Below are positions 25,244 through 33,588 of a stretch of DNA of 64,000 nucleotides, piece by piece (the stretch's first letter is position 1; every line of letters begins with the position of its first letter). The notes below the pieces were generated by a model. The model was not told the DNA's origin, made no database searches, and worked only from the letters and a program-made list of their open reading frames with translations. The stretch covers positions 96,720 through 160,719 of the forward strand of contig NZ_CP128847.1 of assembly GCF_030388665.1 (NCBI RefSeq). The letters run 5' to 3'. This DNA is from Streptomyces flavofungini. GTDB taxonomy: Bacteria > Actinomycetota > Actinomycetes > Streptomycetales > Streptomycetaceae. A program made the position numbers and the translations under genes.

Positions 25244-26184
25244 GAGCTGGTCTCCTGGGGCTGGTCGTCGCGGTTGGCGATGGTGATGAACGCTTCTTCC
25301 AGGGAGGCAGGGCGGGCGGTGAACCTCTCCAGGGCCACGTCGTGTTCCTCGGCCCAGGCCAGCAGCCGTGCGGCATCTTTCTGCAGGTTGGCGGTGGTGA
25401 TGGTGACGCGCCCCTTGGCGTCCTGGACCGCGCCGTCGACGGGCAGATCACGCAGGGTGTGGGGTGCGGTGAGGCCGAAGGACAGGGTGGAGGGATGGTC
25501 GGCGACGATCGATGAGACCGTTCCGGCGGCGGCGATCTGCCCGCGGTGCATGATCGCCAGATGGTCGGCGAGAGACTCGGCCTCTTCCAGGTAGTGGGTG
25601 GTCAGTAGGACGGTTGTTCCCTGTTCGTTCAGGTCTTTGATGAGCTGCCAGGTGGCATGGCGGCCTTCGGCGTCCATGCCGGTGGTCGGCTCGTCGAGGA
25701 AGAGGATGTCGGGGCGAGAGAGGGTGGCGGTGGCCAGGGCCAGGCGGCGTTTCTCGCCGCCGGAGAGGTTCTTTACGGCGACGTCGCTGCGGTGGGCGAG
25801 CCCGGCGGTCTGAAGAGCCTGGGTGGTGGAGTGAGGGCGGGTGGTGATGTCCGCCCACATGTCGACGGTCTCTTTGACGGTCAGGTGGCTGATGAAGCCG
25901 CCTTCCTGGAGCATGACGCCGGTGCGCGGGCGGATGCGCGGGCGGTCGGCGAGCGGGTCCAGGGTGCCGAAGAGACGGATGGCTCCCTTGTGGGGGCGGG
26001 CGAGCCCTTCGAGGAGTTCCATGGTGGAGGTCTTTCCTGCTCCGTTGGTGCCGAGCAGGGCGAAGAGCTCGCCGGGCATCACGGTGAGGGTGATACCGCG
26101 TACGGCGTCGAAGGTGTGGGCGCCGGTGCCGTAGCGGCGCCACAGTCCTTCCACATAGATGTGGCTTTCTTTAATTTCAGGCAT
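25240..26184 (-). CDS. ABC transporter ATP-binding protein (RiPP cluster)
   Basis: 314 residues. Walker A GTNGAGKTSTMELLEGL, Q-loop region GVMLQEGGFI, signature LSGGEKRRLALATATLSRPD, Walker B ILFLDEPTTGMD and H-loop TTHYLEEAE are all intact. The C-terminal 80 residues are the usual DrrA-type extension. With the following permease it makes an ABC-2 exporter of the kind used for self-resistance. The start ATG lies at the edge of a 490-bp divergent control region shared with the precursor genes. Confidence 0.92.
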   Translation of the reverse strand: MPEIKESHIYVEGLWRRYGTGAHTFDAVRGITLTVMPGELFALLGTNGAGKTSTMELLEGLARPHKGAIRLFGTLDPLADRPRIRPRTGVMLQEGGFISHLTVKETVDMWADITTRPHSTTQALQTAGLAHRSDVAVKNLSGGEKRRLALATATLSRPDILFLDEPTTGMDAEGRHATWQLIKDLNEQGTTVLLTTHYLEEAESLADHLAIMHRGQIAAAGTVSSIVADHPSTLSFGLTAPHTLRDLPVDGAVQDAKGRVTITTANLQKDAARLLAWAEEHDVALERFTARPASLEEAFITIANRDDQPQETSS

Positions 26185-26674
26185 GAATGTCCGAACTGTC
26201 GTTGCTGGTGAGGTCCCTGTGACTCAGGAGAACACGCACGAGGGGACTTTGGCACGTCGTTCGCTGACACTGGAAGGATTTCGGCCACCGAAATGCGGAA
26301 TGTCTGCCTTCTGGTTTCCGATGGGTGAGGCTCTCACCTGCCGGTTTATTTCGCATGGTTCTTTCTGGGTGGGGCTGCATTCCGGCCTTGCCATTCAGTT
26401 CTTTGCTCAACTATTTCAGAAAGTGGCAATCCTGTGATCCAGGCCACATCGGTAATGACTTGATCCAGGAGAGGCAATGTCGCCTATAGTCCAGACTGAA
26501 ACACCGAACACCTGACCAGTGCGCCGGTGCTCATCGGGGATCCAGTGGTTATCTGTACGACGCGCCGTCCGCTGAGGAATGGATGGTTGTCACGTCGTTC
26601 AGGCGCCCCTGTCGTATGAATTCTCTGTCATTCGAATTCTCGTGCCCCGGCGCCGAAACCGAAAGGGAAAAGCG
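26185..26674. promoter_or_regulatory. Divergent control region of the RiPP cluster
   Basis: A 490-bp stretch, richer in A+T than its surroundings, separating the exporter genes from the precursor genes. A palindrome GGTGAGGCTCTCACC at 26324-26338 could bind a dimeric regulator such as the cluster's ArsR-type protein. A sigma-70-like promoter is listed separately. It leaves about 180 nt of untranslated leader before the first precursor. Confidence 0.5.
26460..26490 (+). promoter_or_regulatory. Candidate promoter for precursor genes
   Basis: TTGATC at 26460-26465 and TATAGT at 26485-26490, spaced 19 bp, resemble -35 and -10 boxes of a housekeeping-type promoter. The spacing is slightly long. 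Direct transcript mapping is lacking. Confidence 0.4.
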
Positions 26675-26866
26675 TTGGCGAAGATCGCTGAGTTCATGAA
26701 CGAGCAGAACGTCGGCTCGATCGAGCAGACCATCACCAAGTCCGACGGCATGCCCGTCATGTTCACCCCGGCCGTGGCCGTCCCGGTCACCGGGAAGATC
26801 ACCGCGGCCGTCGTCGCGTTCACCATCCCGGTCGGCGCCTACGTCACCGGCCGTGTCGTTAACTGA
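26675..26866 (+). CDS. Linaridin-like RiPP precursor peptide 1
   Basis: 63 residues if it starts at TTG 26675, 6 bp after AAAGGGA; an ATG at 26696 would give 56. The leader is polar (AKIAEFMNEQNVGSIEQTIT). PVMFTP at residues 27-32 matches the PxxxTP motif that precedes the core in linaridin precursors such as cypemycin. The predicted core (33-63) is very hydrophobic, with Thr at 39, 43, 50 and 58 that could become dehydrobutyrine, and no Cys or Ser. The part PV.FTP.V...(G)...VGAY..GR is shared with peptide 3. First of three consecutive precursor genes. Confidence 0.7.
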   Translation: MAKIAEFMNEQNVGSIEQTITKSDGMPVMFTPAVAVPVTGKITAAVVAFTIPVGAYVTGRVVN

Positions 26867-26867
26867 C

Positions 26868-27059
26868 ATGAGCGTCGTCGACAGCGTCAGCGCGGCAACG
26901 GAACCGGTGCTGCGCGAACAGGATCACAACGGCAGCAGCGCCAGGGCAGCCATCCCAGTCACGGCCATTTCAGGCATTGTCACCTCCGGCATCATCACGC
27001 CGGTGTGTTTCGCCGCGACCCCGCACGTCGGCGGGATCACTGTGACAGCGAACGGATGA
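26868..27059 (+). CDS. Linaridin-like RiPP precursor peptide 2
   Basis: 63 residues, ATG 1 bp after the previous stop, so co-transcribed and probably coupled. The leader SVSAATEPVLRE (residues 6-17) is clearly related to that of peptide 3 (SVSAISTPVLTE). The rest differs: IPVTAISGIVTSGIITPVCF, then AATPHVGG. PVCFAATP at 45-52 looks like the PVxFTP motif with two extra residues, leaving only 11 residues after it. Thr is plentiful (32, 39, 44, 51, 58, 60) and one Cys is at 47. Whether the core starts before or after this motif is open. Confidence 0.62.
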   Translation: MSVVDSVSAATEPVLREQDHNGSSARAAIPVTAISGIVTSGIITPVCFAATPHVGGITVTANG

Positions 27060-27320
27060 GCCTGGCCAACAGGAGCGTCACCGCGTTCACTGCCCGACTC
27101 TGAGCGCGGACGAGGGTAAGGCCAGTGACAAGCGTGCACGAGTGCCGGTCAGTGCGGCGCCCGCCGCAACACTGGACGTGGTTCGCACCGCGTGTCTCGC
27201 TGTGCCCTCGGCCTGGGTCTGCCCGGCCTTCGCTGGGGAGGCAACGGGCGGCGTCTGAAACACCGGCCGCCCGGTGGCGATCCACTTGAACAATCCACGA
27301 CACCAAGAAGGAGGAAAATG

Positions 27321-27533
27321 ATGACTGCGATCACCGAGAGCGTCAGCGCGATCAGCACGCCGGTGCTCACCGAGAACGGTCCCGGCAGCAGCAACAACAA
27401 GCCGATACAGCCGGTCACTTTCACCCCGACCGTCCTGGCCCTCTGCCCCTACGCGGGCGCCGGCCTGGCAGCTGGTGCTGCGACCGTGGGCGCCTACGAG
27501 GCCGGTCGCGCTGCTGGCGCTGGCGGCAAGTAA
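27321..27533 (+). CDS. Linaridin-like RiPP precursor peptide 3
   Basis: 70 residues from ATG 27321, about 7 bp after AAGGAGG (ATG 27318 is too close). The leader ESVSAISTPVLTENGPG resembles peptide 2; PVTFTP at 31-36 fits the PxxxTP linaridin motif. The predicted core is Ala/Gly-rich with Thr 37 and 55 and Cys 42, and shares VGAYxxGR with peptide 1. A strong ribosome site and a perfect terminator downstream suggest high expression of the precursors relative to the enzymes. Confidence 0.72.
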   Translation: MTAITESVSAISTPVLTENGPGSSNNKPIQPVTFTPTVLALCPYAGAGLAAGAATVGAYEAGRAAGAGGK

Positions 27534-27595
27534 GCAGGCCCCGCGTGCTGAGCGCGGGCCGATGAAGATCCTCACAGTCCCCGTGCTGTGAGCAA

Positions 27596-27636
27596 AAGGC
27601 TGTCGGGCCGCACCGGAATTGCGGCCCGACAGCCTT
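27596..27636 (+). terminator. Perfect 17-bp hairpin after precursor genes
   Basis: AAGGCTGTCGGGCCGCA pairs without mismatch with TGCGGCCCGACAGCCTT around a 7-nt loop. It lies 62 bp after the third precursor and 16 bp before the first enzyme start. It probably ends most transcripts so that precursors are made in excess and enzymes by read-through, a common RiPP arrangement. Confidence 0.82.
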
Positions 27637-27652
27637 CCCACCGTAGCCCACG

Positions 27653-29566
27653 ATGTGGCGCGTGGAGAGGTCGATACTTTTGAGACACCATCTGAAGAAA
27701 ATCACTTCCGCGGTATTTTCCCCGGTTCCGGTAACTCGCACGACGGCCATGGGTATCTCGGAACGGCTGGCCGCGCTGACCAGCCTGTCCTCGGCGCTGG
27801 AATACCTGCATGAGCGTCAGCACATTGAGCCCGGTGGTCTCAATGACTGGGACATCATGCAGGAGACCCCCGAGTCCCATAACGTCGTGCTGCGCAAACT
27901 GGCCCATACTGTCAGCGGCCGTAAAACGACTCTGGCGATCCACACTGCGCGCGCGGCGGTCAGCCTGGCTATGCTCGCGCCCGGCAAGAGCAGGTGGCGA
28001 GGCGCGGGAAGCCTGTTCCTGGCCGCCTCCAGCTCGGTGCTGCAGGCCCGCCACCGGTACGGCACCGACGGCTCCGACCAAGTCGCCATGCTCACCCAGA
28101 CCGCCACCGGCCTGGCCCGCCTGTCCAGGGATTCCCGGACGCAGGACGCTCTGCTGTGGTATGTATCCATGCAGGCCGGTCTCTCCTATGCGGTCTCGGG
28201 CTGGGTCAAGCTCGTGGGCGACAAATGGCGCAGCGGCGCCGCGTTGCCCGGTGTGATGCGCACCCGCACCTACGGCTGGGAGCCCGCCTTCCGCCTCACC
28301 CAGAAGTACCCCCGTGCGGCGAAGGTCCTGCAGCACTCGGTTCTGGCGATGGAGTGCGGCTTCCCGATCGTGTACCTGGCACGCGGGCGCCTCGCGCGCC
28401 CGGTACTGGCCTCCGTGCTGGGCTTCCACACCGCGAACGCGTTCGTGATGGGCCTGGGACGCTTCCTGACATCGTTCGAGTCGATGCACCCCATGGTCGC
28501 CTACACCACCACCCCCAAGACTCATCCGGCTGCCGCCGGGCGGGATGACCGGGCCGTCAAGGCCGCGGGCCTCCTGTTAGCCGCGGGTGCGGCGGCCAGC
28601 ATCGCCCTGGCCGCGCAGCGCCGCGCGGTGGTCCTGGAAGGCCACAGGACCTCTCGCACCATCACCACCCGCCACGGCAATGTGCTGCAGTTCGAGACCG
28701 GCGGCCAAGACGACGCCGACACCCCGGTGCTGGTGTTCTGCGCGGGGCTGGCCTCGACCTCCGAGCACTTCGCGTGGATCACCGAAAGGTTCGCCTACGG
28801 CTCCGACTACGCCGTGGTCGCCTACGCCCGCGCCGGGTACGCCGGCAGCAGGCGCCGCACCCCCGCCCCGTACACGCTGACCGAGTCCGTCGACGACCTC
28901 GAGGACCTCATCGGCCAAGTGGTGCCCGCCCACCGCAAGGTTGTCCTGGTCGGGCACTCACTGGGCGGCGAGCTGATCCGCCGCGTCTCGTCCCGTATTG
29001 CTGACCGGGTCGCGGGCATGGTCTACCTCGACCCCTCGCACCCGGCCGAGCTGCAGCGCTCCAAGCGCCAGAGCGACGGCGCGAAGGACCTGCGAGACAC
29101 CCTCATCCACGCCTCGCGCTACCTGAAGCTCGGCACCGGCGTGGTGATGAGCCGCACCGAGTGGCTGGACAAGCTGCCCGCACGCTACCGACACAGGGTC
29201 TTCGCCCAGTACACCGACGCCCGCCTGTGGAACGCGGCACGGCGGGAGTGGGCCGCGGCGGAGAAGGAGTTCCGCAGCTTCGGCGGTGACATTGACCCGC
29301 TGCCGTTCCCGGGCCTGCTGATCGCCGCGCAGCAGACTGTCGACCAGGACCCCGACCACCTGCTGCTGTACCACGAGCTCACCCAGGCCCACGAAGGTCC
29401 GAACCAGGGCGGTCTGCAGGTGATCGAGGGAGCCGACCACGACTCGGTGCTGACCGATGCGCGGTTCGCGCACCAGGCCGCCCAGCTCATGGCGGACTTC
29501 CTCAAACAAGCACTGGAAGGCGGCGGGAAAGATATCAAGGCAGCGGTGAAGGGAGCAGCAAAGTGA
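27653..29566 (+). CDS. Membrane protein fused to alpha/beta hydrolase (LinH/CypH-type)
   Basis: 637 residues from ATG 27653; ATG 27749 (605 residues, MGISERLAALTSLSSALEYL) is also plausible, neither having a strong ribosome site. Residues about 130-330 are a multi-helix membrane domain resembling HTTM/vitamin K carboxylase-like proteins (YVSMQAGLSYAVSGWVKLVG). The C-terminal half is an alpha/beta hydrolase: nucleophile elbow VGHSLGGELIRR, acid region MVYLDPSHPAE, catalytic His in EGADHDSVL. CypH/LegH proteins of linaridin clusters combine a membrane part with this hydrolase fold. It probably acts on the precursor at the membrane; dehydration or leader removal are possible roles. Confidence 0.75.
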   Translation: MWRVERSILLRHHLKKITSAVFSPVPVTRTTAMGISERLAALTSLSSALEYLHERQHIEPGGLNDWDIMQETPESHNVVLRKLAHTVSGRKTTLAIHTARAAVSLAMLAPGKSRWRGAGSLFLAASSSVLQARHRYGTDGSDQVAMLTQTATGLARLSRDSRTQDALLWYVSMQAGLSYAVSGWVKLVGDKWRSGAALPGVMRTRTYGWEPAFRLTQKYPRAAKVLQHSVLAMECGFPIVYLARGRLARPVLASVLGFHTANAFVMGLGRFLTSFESMHPMVAYTTTPKTHPAAAGRDDRAVKAAGLLLAAGAAASIALAAQRRAVVLEGHRTSRTITTRHGNVLQFETGGQDDADTPVLVFCAGLASTSEHFAWITERFAYGSDYAVVAYARAGYAGSRRRTPAPYTLTESVDDLEDLIGQVVPAHRKVVLVGHSLGGELIRRVSSRIADRVAGMVYLDPSHPAELQRSKRQSDGAKDLRDTLIHASRYLKLGTGVVMSRTEWLDKLPARYRHRVFAQYTDARLWNAARREWAAAEKEFRSFGGDIDPLPFPGLLIAAQQTVDQDPDHLLLYHELTQAHEGPNQGGLQVIEGADHDSVLTDARFAHQAAQLMADFLKQALEGGGKDIKAAVKGAAK

Positions 29567-30150
29567 ACCCCACGGCCCTGGTCAAAGACACGTTCACCGG
29601 TCCCGGTTCCGTGGCGCGCCTGGCCGGGGCGGCGATGCTGGTTGCCACGGTTGCCGGACAGCACCCGCACCCCTCCTTTACCCGGGCCGTCACCAAGGAC
29701 GTGTTTTCCCAGATACCCAACTGGAAATTCTTCGCCCCCAACCCGGCGACGCACGACTTCCACTACGTGTACCGCACGCTGGATCTGGCCGGGGACACCA
29801 GCGAGTGGAGGGAGATCGAGATGATCGAGCCCCGCCGCTGGTACCAGGCGTTCTGGTTTGCCAGCCGCCGCCCGGAAAAGGCGGTGTTCGACCTGTGCAC
29901 GGCCATCCTGCAGCAAGTGGCCCGCCAGGGCGTCACGAACATCCACACCACGGGCCCCTACCGGCTGCTGGCCGCGTTTATCCGCCGCACCATCCACGAA
30001 CGCGAACCCAGCCCGGACGTGGTCAAGGGTTTCCAGTTCGGCGTGGTGCGCGCCGCGGGCCACGACACCAGTGAGGCCCCCGAAACGCTGTTCGTGTCCC
30101 CCTACACACCGATGGAACCCGGCCTGTGGCCCCACACGGCGACCGCCTAA
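29563..30150 (+). CDS. DUF5819-like membrane-anchored protein
   Basis: 195 residues from GTG 29563, overlapping the previous stop. One N-terminal membrane helix (SVARLAGAAMLVATVAGQ) is followed by IPNWKFFAPNPATHDFHYVY, the signature of DUF5819 proteins, which accompany HTTM-type membrane enzymes. The rest is a helical extramembrane domain. The tight coupling to the hydrolase fusion suggests that the two form one membrane complex of the RiPP pathway. The reaction is unknown. Confidence 0.68.
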   Translation: MNPTALVKDTFTGPGSVARLAGAAMLVATVAGQHPHPSFTRAVTKDVFSQIPNWKFFAPNPATHDFHYVYRTLDLAGDTSEWREIEMIEPRRWYQAFWFASRRPEKAVFDLCTAILQQVARQGVTNIHTTGPYRLLAAFIRRTIHEREPSPDVVKGFQFGVVRAAGHDTSEAPETLFVSPYTPMEPGLWPHTATA

Positions 30151-30229
30151 AAGCCTGAGCGGGCCGACGTCATCTACTCCCCTGCCGCCGCCCGCTCAGC
30201 CCCCTACCCTCACCGTTACAGGAGATCCG

Positions 30230-31054
30230 GTGCCTGTTGCCCCCCTTCCGGCCGACGACTTCGTCGGCTACCTGCACGCCTACACTGCGCAGGCGTTCGA
30301 CCAGCGAGAACTTCTGGCCGAGGTGTGGGACCGCTATCACCTGCCCGAGTCGACGCACACCGTCAACCGCAAGCACCGCGACCGCGCAGAGGCCCTCAAG
30401 CACCTGGCGCGCTGGCGCGCCGACCAGTCCCCCTACTACCTGGCCGCGCACGACCTGGTGCGTGACGGGCAGCGCACAGCGGCCCGGTACACGCTGGCCA
30501 GGCCCATGGCGATGCAGCTGTACCACAGCACCGAGCACGTGTTCTTCGCCGACCTGGCCGGGGACGGCAGGATCGCCTCCAGCGTCTCCACCGCCCGCAT
30601 GACCTACCACTGGGGCGAACCCGAGGAGCCCCGCTGGCAGCAGGGCACCCTGCCAGCCCTCAGCACACAGCCGCCCACGGGCCCGGACCCGACCGACTAC
30701 CTGACGGGCTTTGTGCAACTGGCACTCTCTCCCGGCACGGCCCTGGAAGACCTCTACGACCGCAACCACACCCCGGACGCCGTGCACTACATCAACGGCA
30801 CCCACATGCAGCGCGACGCCATGCTGCAGTCCCTTCAGGCCAGCCGCAAGGAGGGCCTGGTCTACGAGGTGAGCCTGCACCAGGTGCTGCGCGAAGCCAA
30901 CCGCTTCGCCGCCCACTGCACCATGCTGCCGGTCAGGGGACCCAGGCGGGCCACGGAGGTCGAGGTGTTCACGTTCGGCACGTACGCCGACGACGGGCGC
31001 ATCCAGCTGCTGCGCCAAGTGATGCAGACCGCCAGCGGCTACTGGCCCACCTGA
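30230..31054 (+). CDS. Tandem SnoaL/NTF2-like protein of RiPP cluster
   Basis: 274 residues from GTG 30230, 5 bp after AGGAGA. Two similar halves, each starting with a helical pair (VGYLHAYTAQAFDQRELLAE; LTGFVQLALSPGTALEDLYD) and ending in the strands of a cone-shaped NTF2 fold (STEHVFFADLAGDGRIASSV; EVEVFTFGTYADDGRIQLLR). Such folds bind hydrophobic ligands or act as small isomerases/hydratases. No classical catalytic dyad can be assigned by eye. Comparable proteins occur in type-B linaridin clusters as far as I recall. Confidence 0.65.
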   Translation: MPVAPLPADDFVGYLHAYTAQAFDQRELLAEVWDRYHLPESTHTVNRKHRDRAEALKHLARWRADQSPYYLAAHDLVRDGQRTAARYTLARPMAMQLYHSTEHVFFADLAGDGRIASSVSTARMTYHWGEPEEPRWQQGTLPALSTQPPTGPDPTDYLTGFVQLALSPGTALEDLYDRNHTPDAVHYINGTHMQRDAMLQSLQASRKEGLVYEVSLHQVLREANRFAAHCTMLPVRGPRRATEVEVFTFGTYADDGRIQLLRQVMQTASGYWPT

Positions 31055-31114
31055 AACCGCCCGCCACCTTTCATCACGGACGCCCCGCACCAGACGATAG
31101 GACCCGAAACCGCG

Positions 31115-31873
31115 ATGACAACGCAGCCCGACGCCGCTGACTACGGGCGCCAGTTCGCTTCCTTCTACGACAGGCTCTTCCCCCGCACCGCCGGCATGCC
31201 CATCGCCGAGGCCCTGGCGCGCCTGCACCCCGCCCCCAAGACGGGGACCCTGGAGATCGGTGTCGGCACCGGCCGCATCGCCGTCCCCTTGTCGGAGAAG
31301 GTCGGAGCGGTCACGGGCCTGGATGCCTCGCACGAGATGCTCGACGGGCTTGCCAAGGCACCCTCCAGTACCAACGTCATCCCTGTCCAGGCCGATATCC
31401 GTACTTACACCGAAGAGCGCACCTACGGGCTCATCTACGGCGTGTGCGGGGTGATATCCCTGCTCACTTCCCCCGAGGACCAGCAGGCCGCGATCCAGCG
31501 GGCCGCGGAGCTCCTCGCCCCGGGAGGGCGGCTGGTCATCGAGACCGGCAACCGGCCCGCGGTGGAGGCCCTGCATGAGGGCCAGAGCCGCACCACCTTC
31601 TTCACCCCGTATGCCGAGCCCGGCACCGGCCTGCAGACCCACTCGACCCTGCCGCCCGGATCCGACCTGTGGCACTGCACTCAGATCTGGTACGAGGCCG
31701 ACGGCACCACCCGCCTCGGCAGCGAGACATCCCGACTGAGCACCCCCGACGAGATGGACACCTTCGCCAAACAGGCCGGGCTGACCCCCGAGCACTCTTT
31801 CAGCAGCTGGGAGCTGGCCCCCTACCAGGAGTGGTATCCGATGTTCATCACGACCTACACCAAGACAGCATGA
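31115..31873 (+). CDS. SAM-dependent methyltransferase of RiPP cluster
   Basis: 252 residues. The class I motif I is LEIGVGTGRIAVPL, followed by VTGLDASHEML (motif II acidic residue), LIYGVCGVISLLTSPEDQQA and LAPGGRLVIETGN (motif III). Linaridins such as cypemycin are N-terminally dimethylated by a methyltransferase of this type (CypM), so N-methylation of the processed peptide is the likely role. Its stop overlaps the start of the exporter gene. Confidence 0.85.
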   Translation: MTTQPDAADYGRQFASFYDRLFPRTAGMPIAEALARLHPAPKTGTLEIGVGTGRIAVPLSEKVGAVTGLDASHEMLDGLAKAPSSTNVIPVQADIRTYTEERTYGLIYGVCGVISLLTSPEDQQAAIQRAAELLAPGGRLVIETGNRPAVEALHEGQSRTTFFTPYAEPGTGLQTHSTLPPGSDLWHCTQIWYEADGTTRLGSETSRLSTPDEMDTFAKQAGLTPEHSFSSWELAPYQEWYPMFITTYTKTA

Positions 31874-33588
31874 ACCTGCGGACGATCGTCACCGGGCAGC
31901 GGCTGCTGCTCAGCATCGGGGCCGTGCTCGGGCTGCTGGGCACCGCAGCCACGCTGGTGCAGCCCCTGCTGATCGGGGACCTGATCAAGGCTGTGGCCCA
32001 GGATGATGCGATCACACAGCCCATCCTGTTCATCGCGCTGCTGTTCGCCGCCGACGCTGTGCTGGGCGCCAGCCACGCCTACCTCATCGGGCGAGCCGGG
32101 GAGAACATCGTCTTCGACATGCGCACCACCCTGACCGGGCGGCTGCTGCACGCACAGATGCGGGCCTTCAACCGGCTCGAGCACGGTGACGTGTTCACTC
32201 GTACCGTCGCCGACACCTCCCTGGCCCGCGTGGCCCTGGCCTCGTCGGTCGCGCAGATGGTCACTGCGGGGTTCAGCACGGCCGGGTGTATCGCGGTGAT
32301 GGCGTGGATCGACTGGCGCATGCTGCTGGCCACCCTGGGCTGCCTCGGTGCCGCCTCGGTGGCCGCCCTGGCCCTGGCCCGCGCGGTGCGCACCGCGTCG
32401 GTGGCCAACCGTGAGGACACCAGCGCCTACGGGTCCGGCCTGCTGCGCGCCCTGTCCGCACTGTCCACCGTGAAGGCTTCGAGGGCCGAGGAGCGCGAGG
32501 CCGAGGACCTGGCGGCGCTGGCCGACACCGCCCGCCTCAGCGGCATCAAGGTCACGCGCCTCTCGGCGATGCTGATGCCCGCCATGAACGTTGGCACCCA
32601 GGTTTCCCTCGCGGTGGTCATCGCCTGGGGCATGGCCCGCACCGCCACCGGCGCCCTGCCCATCCAGGACCTGACCGCGTTCATCATGTACTTGTTCTAT
32701 CTGGTGTCCCCGCTGGTCATGCTGTTCATGGCGCTGAGCGAGTTCCAGCAGGGCCGCGCCGCCATCGACCGCGTCAAGGGCCTGGCCGCCATCGACCAGG
32801 AACCCGCCACCGGCGAGTGCGCACCCCGCGCCGCCGCCGCGCCGGCCATCGCTTTCCGCCAGGTCGTCTTCTCCTACCCCGGCGCTGCCTCGCCTGCTCT
32901 TGAGGACGTTTCCTTCACACTGCCTACCACCGGTGTGACCGCGATCGTGGGCCCCTCCGGCGCGGGCAAGACCACCCTGTTCCAGCTCATCGAGCGCTTC
33001 CACACCCCCGATACGGGCAGCATCCGCATCCGCGGCACGAACGCCGACCAGATGCCGCTCGCCGAGTTGCGCGCCCGCGTCGGCCTGGTCGAGCAGGACG
33101 CCCCGCTGATGCGCGGCACCATCCGCGACAACCTCACCTACGCCCGCCCCGACGCCAGCGACAGCGATATCGCCGTGGCGGTGGCCGCCGCTCACCTTAC
33201 CGATGTCATCGCCGCCCTCCCACATGGCCTGGACACCGAGCTCGGCGAGCACGGCAGCGGCCTGTCGGGCGGCCAGCGCCAGCGCCTGGCCATCGCCCGC
33301 GCCCTGCTCACCAAACCCGACGTGCTCCTGCTGGACGAAGTCACCGCGAACCTGGACTCCGACGCGGAGGCGGCCCTGCGCGAGACCATCACCGAACTCG
33401 GCCGGCACTGCCAGGTTCTGGCCATCGCCCACCGCATCTCCACCACCGTCGGCGCCGACCACATCCTGGTGATCAAGGACGGGCGCGTGCACGCCTCTGG
33501 CACCCACACCGAGCTCATGCGCACCGACGCAACCTACTGCCGCCTGGTCAATCAGCAGCTCATACCCGCCGGAGCCAGCCGTGACTGA
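31870..33588 (+). CDS. ABC exporter with fused membrane and ATPase domains
   Basis: 572 residues from ATG 31870, overlapping the methyltransferase stop. Six membrane helices fill residues 1-290. The ATPase has Walker A GPSGAGKTTLFQLIERFH, signature LSGGQRQRLAIARALLTKPD, Walker B VLLLDEVTANLD and H-loop AIAHRIS. No N-terminal C39 peptidase domain is present, so it exports but does not cleave leaders. Most probably the peptide exporter of the cluster (CypT-like). The oxidoreductase start overlaps its end by 8 bp. Confidence 0.9.
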   Translation: MNLRTIVTGQRLLLSIGAVLGLLGTAATLVQPLLIGDLIKAVAQDDAITQPILFIALLFAADAVLGASHAYLIGRAGENIVFDMRTTLTGRLLHAQMRAFNRLEHGDVFTRTVADTSLARVALASSVAQMVTAGFSTAGCIAVMAWIDWRMLLATLGCLGAASVAALALARAVRTASVANREDTSAYGSGLLRALSALSTVKASRAEEREAEDLAALADTARLSGIKVTRLSAMLMPAMNVGTQVSLAVVIAWGMARTATGALPIQDLTAFIMYLFYLVSPLVMLFMALSEFQQGRAAIDRVKGLAAIDQEPATGECAPRAAAAPAIAFRQVVFSYPGAASPALEDVSFTLPTTGVTAIVGPSGAGKTTLFQLIERFHTPDTGSIRIRGTNADQMPLAELRARVGLVEQDAPLMRGTIRDNLTYARPDASDSDIAVAVAAAHLTDVIAALPHGLDTELGEHGSGLSGGQRQRLAIARALLTKPDVLLLDEVTANLDSDAEAALRETITELGRHCQVLAIAHRISTTVGADHILVIKDGRVHASGTHTELMRTDATYCRLVNQQLIPAGASRD

